A stretch of 64,000 nucleotides of DNA from Dichetophora obliterata (lineage: Eukaryota > Arthropoda > Insecta > Diptera > Sciomyzidae), in the NCBI GenBank assembly GCA_963920525.1, contig OY986435.1, positions 274,744,848-274,808,847 of the forward strand, in the 5' to 3' direction. The translations under genes and the position numbers were made by a program. Every line of letters starts with the position of its first letter. The first letter of the stretch is position 1. Positions 9,608-20,100 of the stretch are shown in pieces. The notes below the pieces were generated by a model. That model had not been told where the DNA came from and ran no database searches. It saw nothing but the letters and a program-made list of their open reading frames with translations.

Positions 9608-10200
9608 TAAAAGTAAAGCAGATGAACACGCTTGTTCAGGTACTACCAAGCAGCTGTCTTTAGACAGGACAAACCTTGGTATTCCTCTCACCACATATAA
9701 ACTCCTTACACATGAGTTATCCTGCATCAAAACCAACAATACATCTATTGTTGCAGGTAATACGTGTAATATAACACGGCAAATCTGGCCTAAACTCAAT
9801 CTTAAGCGATCAAAAGAACTCATTTCTCTCAGTAGAGACCACATTAGCACCATGATAGGGATCTTGACTGGGCACTGCCTCATTAGTAGGCACGCTCAAA
9901 GATTAAACATACCCCACAACGACTTTTGCAGAAGTCTACGGAGAGAAGGAATCTACAGAACAGTTTCTCTGCACTTACCAAGCGCTGGCTCAAAAACGTT
10001 TTCTTCACTTAAATAAATGGTTTTTCAAAGACCTCGAAGAACTCTCGGAAATATCGGTATACCGGATCCTAAGCTTTGTGAACAGCTCAAGCTGGTTGAA
10101 ATAGAAAACGAGAATAAACCCTGTGGTACCACAATGGGCCTCATTGACCTAAGTGTGTCTCAATTGAGGCAGTTACTTTGACCTAACATAACCTAACCTA
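9608..10200 (+). mobile_element. 5'-truncated LOA-type retrotransposon fragment
   Basis: The plus strand starts abruptly in the RNase H tail (KADEHACSGTT) and runs through the C-terminal region: RQIWPKLNLKRSKELISLS, TGHCLISRHAQRLNIP, NDFCRS, then after a frameshift LNKWFFKDLEELSE and the stop at 10102-10104. This parallels the last about 170 residues of element A. The 3' UTR shares the pattern of a GGTACCACAA-like start, a small stem region and a CCTAA-type tail ending near 10200, so the 5' truncation and tail are typical of aborted target-primed insertion. A gcctca/tgaggc stem lies at 10138-10143 and 10165-10170. It lies within the larger relic gene at 8230-12657. No clear target duplication is seen. 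Confidence 0.85.
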
Positions 10201-10684
10201 TATAAATAAATTCACAGACCCCGATCGGAAATGAGATGGTTATATATAAATATGAAAATGAAAATAAATTTTTTTTTAATTTTAAGGTGGTGCTGACAGC
10301 GGTTTTCGGTTTTATTTAAAGTTAAAAAATAAATTTCTCACTTATTTTGTAACAAAAAATCATGATTTTTTTGAAGGCATACGTAAAATATATCTGGATT
10401 AATAAAAACGTGTCAAATTTTGGATACTATATTTTTTTTTAGCTAATAGAGTGTTAAAAAAAGAAAATCAATGGTACATTTTGTCCCATGTCAAAAAAAA
10501 ATTTTTAAATGGGAACATAATCCTAGACGACTATTTATTCCTTTCTTTTTTTCACAGACTTCATACTTGGATAGTAACACCATCTAAAAATTAAAAAAAA
10601 AATACTAAAACTATAATACAAATTCTGTCAAAAAATCATGATTTAATGTTTTAAAATGAGTGAGATATGAATTTTTTAAACTAA

Positions 10685-11090
10685 GGGGGCGTCCATTAAT
10701 TACGTGAGGCGTTTAGTGGGCGTGGGGACTAAGCCGAATCTCACTCACTCTCACGTTGTGGAGAGGGGGGTTCTCGCAAAGATGACGTAATTTTTTATTC
10801 ACAAGGAACAGTGTAGAATTATGAGATAACTGGTTAAATTGGGTAAAATGTGTTTCTCTACTAAAATATGACTAAATTGTACACAATAATATTTATATTT
10901 AATATTTATATTAATAAATCCAATACAATGAAGTAAAGTTTAACATATTTACTCTGAAAGAGCATTTTGAACAATATCACGTGAGATTAGAGGGGGAGGA
11001 GGGAGTCGAGCCAAATCTCACGATCTCTCACTAGGGGGAAGGGCGTAAAAAAATAGTAAAACTCACCTCACGTAATTAATGGACGCCCCC
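10685..11090. mobile_element. MITE with 25-bp perfect terminal inverted repeats
   Basis: A 406-bp unit with exactly matching 25-bp inverted ends (10685-10709 and 11066-11090), starting gggggcgtccattaatt. There is no coding capacity. Internal subterminal direct repeats are visible: agccgaatctcact near 10732 and agccaaatctcacg near 11010, each close to CTCTCAC motifs. Flanks are ...aaactaa and gttaagc, which do not give an unambiguous target duplication. It is a non-autonomous DNA transposon; the superfamily is not assigned. Confidence 0.87.
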
Positions 11091-11099
11091 GTTAAGCGC

Positions 11100-12500
11100 T
11101 CTTTCGTCATCTAAATCATCGAAATCTAAAAATAACTTTTTTTTTTAATTTTCATTTTCATATTTTGATATAATCATCCCATTTCTGGTCCGGCTCGGTG
11201 AATTTTCCGAAAAAGTTGATTTTATTTAATCACCCTAATATTGTGTAGGTATGCATGCATAGCAGAGAGGGAGATAAAAAATTTTTAAAAGATCCTCGTT
11301 TTTCCAGAAGATCCGAAAATCAGTTGTTAAAATTTTTTTAATAATAAAGCGAAAATCGATAAAGTTTTCAACGAAAAATGTCAATAAACATTTAAATCAT
11401 GTTTCTCTCATTTTAACTTCTTAATGTGAACAACAAAAATTTATATGAATTCAAACTGTTTATTGCAACAAGATTTAACTAATACAATTTTTTCAATAAA
11501 AATATTACCGCGATATCTCACCTACATAATTTTAAGAGCCTGATAGACTGAGTATTTAATTTCACAAGTGTCATGGCAATATTAATTTGGTTAAAAAAAC
11601 TTATTAAAATTAATTCGCAGTTGCTATGAAATAAAATTGAAATTTATGTGAAATTCAGACCGTTTGAGGATCTGAAATTTTGAATCAGAGCAGCACTTTT
11701 ACATTCAGAAGATCAAAAAACTGGCTGAAGATCCGGTTATTTCCCTCCCTGATGCATAGTATATTTATCAAATAAGTAATCAGTAAATCAAATCAAATGT
11801 GTTTGAGATTATAAAATTATATTAATTTCTTTTGGCTTCTTGGACATAATTTTGATTACATTTTCGCACTTAATGATGAACGTTTAATAATGCCAACCAG
11901 TTTAATTGGTCTTCACTTGTTTTGCTTCACAGGTACGTTTTTAATCTGAGTAGAGATGAAAATGAGCGTTTGCTTGAAGCCGCTGAAATCGGAAGGGTTG
12001 TGTTTAAAAATTGCGATAAAGCTCACTGTGCGGTGTTTGTGCATACTTGATCCGAAAAATGCGGTGTTTTTGTGACTTCAGGTTGCGGTTGTATGTATGA
12101 CTGTCATCAGCTAAAGGCACGATATCGAAAAAAACATAAACAAAAACAGGAACCAAATTCAGTATATTAGCAATAGAAACAGCTACCAACGATTCCAGCA
12201 TAGAGGTGTGAATATTTAAAATAAATTATAAATTGATAATTATAAAAATACTAGCAATGTTTTTCTTTTTGGTACCCTTAGCCCAAATAATAAACACCAG
12301 TACATCACATTCAAATACAGATTCTTAGAGAATTTCGTGGGGGTTTGAACCCCAAAATCCCCATAAACCCGCGCCTGATTGGTACTACATACCAAATTCT
12401 GTACATAAAATCTTAATCTGCGGATGCAATATTATCAAGTTTTTTGATTTATCAAAAGGTAGATATTTTGTTATTGTGTTTTTGTTCATATACAAAACTA
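11100..12500. other. Unassigned spacer inside the relic transposon gene
   Basis: No reliable coding signal. A sequence near 12325-12375 (gggtttgaaccccaaaatcc, then acccgcgcctga) resembles the ends of other insect repeats. It lies between the two collinear pieces of the relic gene and may be part of it or a later insertion. Confidence 0.4.
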
Positions 12501-12507
12501 AATATAT

Positions 12508-12657
12508 TTCTTGCAAGGTTGTTTATCTGAAGAAGCATTGGAGGCATTTCATAAACACGTACGAAGAAATCGTTTAAATCATACTCTAAAAATGGGACGA
12601 GAAGACACCAACAGAGGCTTGATGTCTTATTTACGTATATCTTCTAATCCACTCTAA
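12508..12657 (+). pseudogene. C-terminal fragment of the unnamed transposon-like gene
   Basis: The frame reads LQGCLSEEALEAFHKHVRR, then RLNHTLKMGREDTNRGLM and SYLRISSNPL before TAA at 12655-12657. In the family recalled for 8230-9600, a motif of the form LSEEAxEARxKxxRRxRxxH followed by TN and an SSDP-like end lies near the C-terminus, so this piece is the expected end of that gene, about 2.9 kb downstream. Strand and order are consistent. Family membership is from memory and was not searched. Confidence 0.55.
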
Positions 12658-12841
12658 GAGAAATATTAAGAAAAAGAAAATGTTTGGTCTTTGATAAGTA
12701 TTTAAATTATTATTTAATTCAAGATGAAACATCTAATGATATATTTGATGATAGTTTCAATACACTTTTAAACTCTTATTCTGAAACTTTCACATCAGAT
12801 AAATATGAAAGTGATTCCAATAATTAAAATATAAAGATTAA

Positions 12842-13418
12842 TCAGCCCTATTCCAGAATCTGCCGTAGCGTAAATTTTCTTTCGGATTCTTAATGTCGTA
12901 TTCTGCAAATCGAATCATTACATCGTATTCGAACATTCGTAGCGTTGGCTATTCCAAAATCTGAACGCATCAACTTTTGGCAGCTGTTTTTCGGATTTTT
13001 GAAATTAATTGAATTTTTATATATTAGGTCACAAAATAAAACTTATAATTAATTTTTGGTAAATGTAGGTGGAATATTTTTTTTTAAACCTGTGAATATG
13101 TTAGTTTATTTCCTACATTTCGTAAGTCATTTCCGAAGGGTTGAATTTCGTTGAATTTTCATAGATACTCTTTGTAAGGATTCTTTCTCTTACTGAGCGA
13201 AAATAGCAATTGCAATTAAATCCATCAAAAATCACAGCTAAAAAATACAATCTTGATCAAACACTCTTCAGTTTTTAAATTTTTCTTTTAATTTATTTGT
13301 ATGCTGCTGAAATTAGTTGTTTTCGAACTTCCGAAAGTAAATTCGAAGAGGGCAAGTTTCGTACGGAATTTAGATACCGTTCGGAAATTTATTACGACGG
13401 ATTCTGGAATAGGGCTGA
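12842..13418. mobile_element. MITE with about 34-bp imperfect terminal inverted repeats
   Basis: A 577-bp unit whose ends are inverted copies: left 12842-12877 begins tcagccctattccagaatc, and right 13385-13418 is its complement with a few mismatches. No transposase is encoded. The interior repeats motifs such as ttcggatt and cgaa. It lies 185 bp after the relic gene fragment. Confidence 0.82.
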
Positions 13419-13639
13419 ATGAAAAATAATTCTTTTTTGTATATGTTTCTTTAAAATTTTTTCATGGATACTGTTAAGAATCTGTTATTCTCTAAGTTAA
13501 GGGTGTCTTAAATGCATAATCTGTATGTTTGCTGTTGTATTGTGCTGCTTGTTGAATGTAAGCATCAAATAAAATGCATGATTTTGTAATAATTATAAAA
13601 TGGATTTTTCGAAAGCTTTGGTAATGTATGACAATCGAA

Positions 13640-13745
13640 ATTATCAAAAGAATTGAATAAAAAGAGAATTATCAAAATCGGTTCAGCAGTTACCGAGCTT
13701 TTTCTGGATCAAATTTCGTGAGTCTCTTTTTATATAATAGTAAAG
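13640..13745 (+). repeat. Possible interspersed repeat terminus
   Basis: The stretch around aaaatcggttcagcagttac and the following atataatagtaaagat resembles the recurrent 3' ends of insect interspersed repeats of SINE or Helitron type. No structure, such as a CTRR end with a hairpin, could be confirmed. The call rests on resemblance only. Confidence 0.3.
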
Positions 13746-16700
13746 ATAAAAATAACATGCTCTACTGAACTGAAAATCATAGTTAGTTTGATTTTTTCAT
13801 GAGCATTTTTAATTGGACTTAAGAACGAATTCATCGTTTTCCGGGATACCAAACAATTTAAGCCACTTTTAATCCTGGGATTTCTCCCAGGTTTCTCCCA
13901 TTGATCCCGTGATTAACCCATATCATCCCAAGCATGCGAAATCTCATCAGCCTTATGAAGTACTCACGTCAGTTCTTATTAATAGGACTATAAACGAAAT
14001 AACATTGAAAAAAAGTATAGCAGTAAAGGGACTGCCGACCGAAGCGAAAACATATATGTAAAATATTAGTATTCCCTGGAAGACTTTGTCCTGCCACGGA
14101 TCGCCTTATTATAAAAAATTATATATTTTCACCCCTCAACCTTTAATTATTTCTTTCAAAATATTTTTTATTCAGATAGCATTTTTACTTTATAATTACA
14201 CCAAAATATATAATTACATCTAAATTGAATATTGTTGATATAAAAATAAAATACAGGTAGCACTATTGAATGAAAAATAATCCTCAAAAAGGATATCTAA
14301 TTTTTTCTTTCAATGTATATTTAGAGCTGTAGCTAAAATAAAATAAATTTCCCTTTTTGTATATATGATTTTTTGTTTGATGGGTCTTTAAGTCTCTTTT
14401 AATGCCTGTATTTGAGATCTTGCAACAAGGAAAACAGAAAACATAGCAAGCAAAGTGCAGTTTATTTTCTGCCCCCGATTCAGTTTATCCGTACATCGGG
14501 GTTTTCATTACTGCACATTATTTTCTTCTTTTATCACTTCATTGACAAATTGCTTCGCGCTCAAAAAGAATTTAAGATATAATTATTGTATATAAGTATT
14601 TACAACTATGTTTAAATATGGTTATATTTTTACAATATCTATTTTCATTGATTTACTTAAATAAATACTTCGATTGTTGAAAACTGCAAAGAAATTTTGA
14701 AAGATCTTAAGCCTTCAAAAATCATTATGGAAATAAAAAAAAAAAACAAATATTATTTGCTCCAGTAAACGCCCCACCCCCTTTATGAAATACCTATCTA
14801 CGGCTTTGCACCTTAGTATATCTAATCTGAAAGAAATGTTTTTGAATTTACGAAATGTGCTATCAAATTGATACAATGTTTGTTTTTATTTTTGCTTTTT
14901 GACTATTTTATCTCCTTCAATAGATTTGTTTAATTTTCAATTAGAACAAACTTCAAGCATCTAATCAAAAAAGTCTGCATAAAAAAACATTTTCTCTGCA
15001 CAGTTACGCAGTCTTTTTTATTTTTAGTGGAAAATATTTTTTAATTTTTAAGGTTCCTAAACCAGCTTAGTTTGAACACAACTAAAAAGTACGTGGAGAG
15101 CCTTTTCTAACATTCACTGTTTGCCTATCAACATGTTGTCAGTTCAACGTACTTTTGTGCATGCCGTTCGGCAAACAACTGCTGCAACAGTGTTACTCCA
15201 AATTTTTTTTTTCTTATTTTTCTCTTTGGTTTATATTTTGTTATGTCCCGCTAACACTGGCGCTGGGAATTCCGTGTAAAACTTTCTAATTATGTGAAGC
15301 ACTCAGACAATGGAAATTGTTGCAATGGAGTGTTTGTGCTGCATAGCCGACAACTGTACTATATATCTAGCTATTTGTCTGTCTAAACTATATGTCTGTC
15401 CGGCTGACTGTCTTTACCACTTGTCGTGTCTGGCTTTCATCACTGACGACTGTCGTCGACTGACGTCTTGATTTAGTGCAAATGGCGAACGAAGTGAATA
15501 ACACGCTGCTGTGCCAATTGTGCTGATAAATTGTAGTTGACAGCATGATTTGATGTCACAGCAGAAATATGGATCTGAAGAGGGTTCAAAAGAAAAGACG
15601 ATGTTGGTACCCTGGTGCAAATGATTGATAAAGCTTTTTTTAAAGTGACATTTGAAGTTTGTACAAAAAAAGTAGCAGAAATTAATGGAATTCCAGATAA
15701 ACTTTTTGCAAAATTTTAACTGTAGCCTTCTATTTTTCTTGCATTATATGATAATATTATTCAAAATCATTCAAAGGTCCAAGACCCTGACCTCTTCGTC
15801 AAGAGCTCCTTATTGCTCTCAAAAACTTGTTAAGCAGCTGCACTGGATGTCATACGTTTCGTCGAAAATCATCAGAAAACCGCTATGTACGAAAGTGGTT
15901 TTTATTTTCTCCAAAGATTTGAAAAACATTTCCATACACGGAATTTTTATTGCAAAAGTGGTTTTCAGATTTAATCACATGTAAAAGTCGATTAAAGAAG
16001 GAATCATAAACTTTAAATGTATTTGAAATATCAAAATAAAATCCAAGCCTATGCAAGTGTCATGTATTAGATTCGCCTAAGCGAGCTGCTGAGCACACAC
16101 CAGTTTACATTTTATAAAAAGTCTGGTTCTGTATTTACGGATGAAAAAGAAGTTAAAGATGTTTCGCGAAAAAAACTACATAAAAACTGCTAATATTAAA
16201 AAAAAAACGAAAAAACGACCATTTTAGTCCTTGAAAAGATTCCTTTAAAGAGAGGTCAATTGTGTTTAAAAACTATTTTGTTTTCAGCTCTCAAGTAAAG
16301 TATGTCTTTCCTATACAAAAAGCTGAAAAGTAAACAGTAATTACTTTAAAATTACTCGTAGCAAAAATTTTTTATTTACACTACATTTTTTCAATGAAAA
16401 TCAAGAACGGAGAGACTGTTAATGAAAAGAAATATGTGCTCGAGTTATTGTTTCTTCAAGTAATTTTCTAGGAAATGTCTTGCAGATAAATTTTTTGTTT
16501 ATTCTAGCATTACTTCGGTTATGGTTTGTGCCAATGATGTAATAAATGCAATAACGGTAGAGGCACTGGTAGAGAAAGAGATTTAATACAATACAGCATA
16601 TAGAAAATAGTACGCCAACCCATGAATGCAACAACAAAGAAGACAGTTCGACAAAAATTATTATTAACATCAGTTATTAATATCGAAAATCAAAAACGGT

Positions 16701-17000
16701 TGCGGGTAACCAAAAATAAGAGATTTGTAAATAATGTTTCCTCATGAGCAATATACAGTCGGTTAATAATTACATCTACGGAGGGAGTAACAAAAGCTTG
16801 CACAAATAGTTAGAAGAGAAAATTTAAAATCTTTTTTTATTATTTTTAATTTTTATTATTTTTGTATCTTCTCGACATGCATTTTCTTACCTCAAAATCG
16901 TGTTTTTAAAGCTTCTCGATTTCTCCATTAACTGCATTAATTATCTCTGCAATGCTGCTGAAGATTTTTCCCTTCAAATTTTTTCTTAATTTTTTGGCAT
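13746..17000. other. Gene-free AT-rich region
   Basis: Short open frames here (for example 15685-15984 and 16419-16670) show no domain, codon bias or conserved motif. A piece near 14765-14815 (cgccccacccc, then cctatctacggc) looks like another repeat end. No gene is supported. Confidence 0.6.
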
Positions 17001-17440
17001 TTACACCCAAAAAATATTTAGGATAAAATTACGAATAAAATCTTTGTAGAAATACAAACAGAGGCTATTCGTAGAATGTACAAATATTTTGTACATAGTA
17101 CAAACGTTTGTAGTGTTGGCCGTATAAAAAAAATTTTTAAATTCGTAACTTTGTACATTCTACAAACGCTAGTTTGTAAAATCTATAATGTATAAATTTG
17201 TGAACTGAAGGAACATTGTTTGATAATATACAAAGCAGTGGCAGCAGCGTTCGTATATTTGTTCGTGTCTTTGTAGATGAAACGAATGCATTTGTTAAAT
17301 AAACAAATATTTCTTTGTACAATGTACAAACGCTCATTTGTATTATTCACAAAGTCGTTCGTAGGCTGAAAAGAACAAACAGCTTTGTAGAATATAATAA
17401 TTGTTTAGTACATAGTACGAAGCTTTTTTTTTGGGTGTAA
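17001..17440. mobile_element. MITE with TTACACCCAAAAAA ends
   Basis: A 440-bp unit bounded by ttacacccaaaaaa at 17001-17014 and its inverse, ending gggtgtaa at 17440. The interior is full of alternating acaaa and tttgtag motifs, including gtacatagtac on both sides, so much of the element can fold on itself. No coding capacity. A related but less complete copy begins near 58629. The target duplication is unclear. Confidence 0.72.
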
Positions 17441-19250
17441 GCTCAAATCGTCAGCAATCATTTCTTATCTCAAACGTGAATCTTCGTAAGTTTTAGCCTT
17501 AACCAGGACCAAGTTTTTCTCATTGGTCTAATATCTTGACTAATCTTCTGGTTCTTCACAGAAAAATGTCCAGTCTAGAATCCTTAACACAACTATTAAA
17601 CAGTCCGAAGACATGATGCATTCGATTCATATGCAGTTTGGCATTCATTGAAAATGTTTTCTTGCTTAATCTGACGCAAAAATCCGTAAAGAATCGCATG
17701 AAGAAAACTTGCTTTATTGGTGGTGGAGTTTTTATCGTCATTTTTAATGTCTTTTAAAATTTTCTTGTCAAAATAGTTATGATAAAATAGTTTTACATCT
17801 TTAAATTCTTTAGAAAGAAATAAACTACGTATCTTTATGTATACTTTTATATAAAATTGAAGTGCAAATTTTTTTTTCATCATTTAACTCCAAAAGCACT
17901 GGACAGATTTTTATGCAAACGACTTAAAACAATAATGTGATATTTCTTCGACCTCTAAATTAATACTTTTGTGCTTAATTTGGGCTAAAGGTCACTTAAT
18001 TTAATAGAAATAACGGGTGCTACAATATAGTTTAAGGCAATATCTGTTCGTTTTGTCTCCCTGTAACTAAAATTTTTAAGTGTTAAACTTTATTTTTAAT
18101 GTTTTATATTGTCCCTGTTTATGAACTCCGGCGGAGTTTAAAATATTGTGCAAATTAAAAACTAATATTAAAAAGATTGGTTCTTATTAAAAAAGTTACC
18201 TTGATATCATATTTTTGCTGTTTCACGTTAGAGGTACATTTTCGTTTAAAAATTTCAATAATAAGTACATTAAACGAAACTGTTCATTTTTTTAAGAAAT
18301 CATCCCAAATGCAACGCATTGCTTAATCGTTTTATTTTCACACGTTTTTGTTGCAAGAACAATATATAATTTTTTTTTATTGTCTTAAAGACAAAATCTA
18401 TCTACTGTCTAAGAAAAAAAAATGTTTGGCCTATTTAGACGAAATTAATTCTGCAACTCGAGTTTGAGTGCACGGAAAGATTTAAAATTTGAGATTTAGG
18501 CTATTGAGTGCCATATCTTCCTTATATGTTAATTTTACTTGTGGTTCGAAAAGCAAGCAACATTTCTCAACATTCGTCTAAAAAAAACGTTATTTTTCAG
18601 TTAAGCTGCTCATCAATTTTTGTTTTGTACAATATATACAAATATCTATAAACTTTGACTCAGTTGCTTAAAGGCCTTTTGATACCCTTTCGAAATTGAT
18701 ATTAAAATTAGAAAGATGGTTGAGAGGTTGAGAGATGTATTAGCTATGTAATTAAACCTACAGATACCTATGATTTCGGTTTTTTCGATCTAGCTCCGAA
18801 AGGGGGGGTTTGTGAACCCACTCCCATACAATTTCTTGCTTAACTCAACGTCCCCTATCAACCTGCTTTAGTTGATTCATCACTCAAGAACTGAATTTGT
18901 CTCAAAAAAAATCAAGTTTTTGAGAAATTTTTAAAAAAAATAACTGCAAAAATGTTCCTTTTTGGGGCTCATTTGACGAAAAAAATATTTTTCAAAAGTA
19001 ACAAAAACTTTATGTTTTTTCTTTATTTTGCACTTTCACGGATTAAAATCATACAAAGAAGGTTTCAAACGCAATTTCTTTAATCTTGATTCATTTATTC
19101 GTTTTGGAGAAAAACGGTCAAAAAAAGGATGTCATATGTACCCCAGTCTACCCTACAGTTAAAATGAAATTCCTATTATATGAAAAAAGTAAATTTTTTT
19201 ACTATTACTATTTTTATTTGACTATTCATTCGTGATTTTTTCTTGTTTTG
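17441..19250. other. Gene-free region
   Basis: AT-rich, with no supported gene. Around 18795-18845 and 19130-19155 there are short GC-richer pieces (cgaaagggggggtttgtgaa; gtaccccagtctacccta) that look like repeat debris. Confidence 0.55.
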
Positions 19251-19254
19251 TGTT

Positions 19255-19440
19255 AAGTTCTGTATTTTGAAAAACTGGGGTCACCGTAGTTATACGTGTT
19301 ATTAAATGTTTCAACAAAAAATATCGAGCACTGAACCTGCTATTTGTATACCGAATCCGAACGGTTCACGTTGTCAAGAATTTTTATATAGAAGTTTTTA
19401 CTCTCTGCGGCTTGGCATTGTCTACAGAGGGGCAGCGAGC
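19255..19440 (-). repeat. Head-less copy of a tRNA-headed SINE
   Basis: Aligns over about 180 bp with 38485-38650, sharing gtgttattaaatgttt, the block around gaatccgaacgg versus gactccgtacgg, tttttactctctg and cattgtctacagagg. The tRNA-like head seen at 38.7 kb is missing, so this is a 5'-truncated insertion read on the minus strand. Confidence 0.65.
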
Positions 19441-19959
19441 GACGAAAATTATTAATTAAATTAATATTTGGCATAAGGGTCACACATTTTAAGTAATATG
19501 CAACTGCAGCCACAATTTTAGTAGCAGTTTTTTTTAATTCGTCTTGATACAAATTTCAATTCTCTTCATTGATCTGTTTTCATATCTACACCCTTTTTAA
19601 AATTATTTTGTAAGTTCCTAGTGTGAAAGTCTTCATTCCATTGAAATAAAATGATTCGTTTCAATACATTTGGAATTCACAAATGTGTTTCTAACATCAT
19701 TATTTCTATTTTTATATCTCATTAGAAAAATCGAACAACTGCTTGTTTGAATCCGCTGAAAATATATGTAAACTACATTTAATACATATAATTATAATGT
19801 AATATAATATAATAATATTATATAATATAATACATAATACAAAGTTGGACTACATATAATAACATAAGCATAGAGACAAAAGTAAAACAGAATTACAACA
19901 ACAAATGTGAAATTATGAAAATTGAGAAAAACTGAGAAATTGACACTTCAAATCTCATC

Positions 19960-20100
19960 GCCCCGGTGGTGCAGTGCGTTAGTGCGCGCTTGCACGGGTA
20001 TCACAAAGATTTTTGGTGACGCCTTTAGCCGGACAGAAATTGTGCAATAAGATCAGCCAGTGATTTTTTCCTTTTCATATTGAAAAAACTTTGTTGTTGT
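19960..20100 (+). repeat. tRNA-like sequence, possible SINE head
   Basis: The block starting gccccggtggtgcagtgcg and continuing ttagtgcgcgcttgcacggg resembles a tRNA D-arm and A box, GC-rich in an otherwise AT-rich setting. I could not find a good B box or a complete cloverleaf, so it is not a functional tRNA. It is probably a decayed tRNA-derived SINE. Confidence 0.35.

Noticed and set aside
19960..20060. Functional tRNA gene
   Set aside because: D-arm-like bases are present but no B box, anticodon stem or acceptor pairing could be made, so only a tRNA-like repeat is called.
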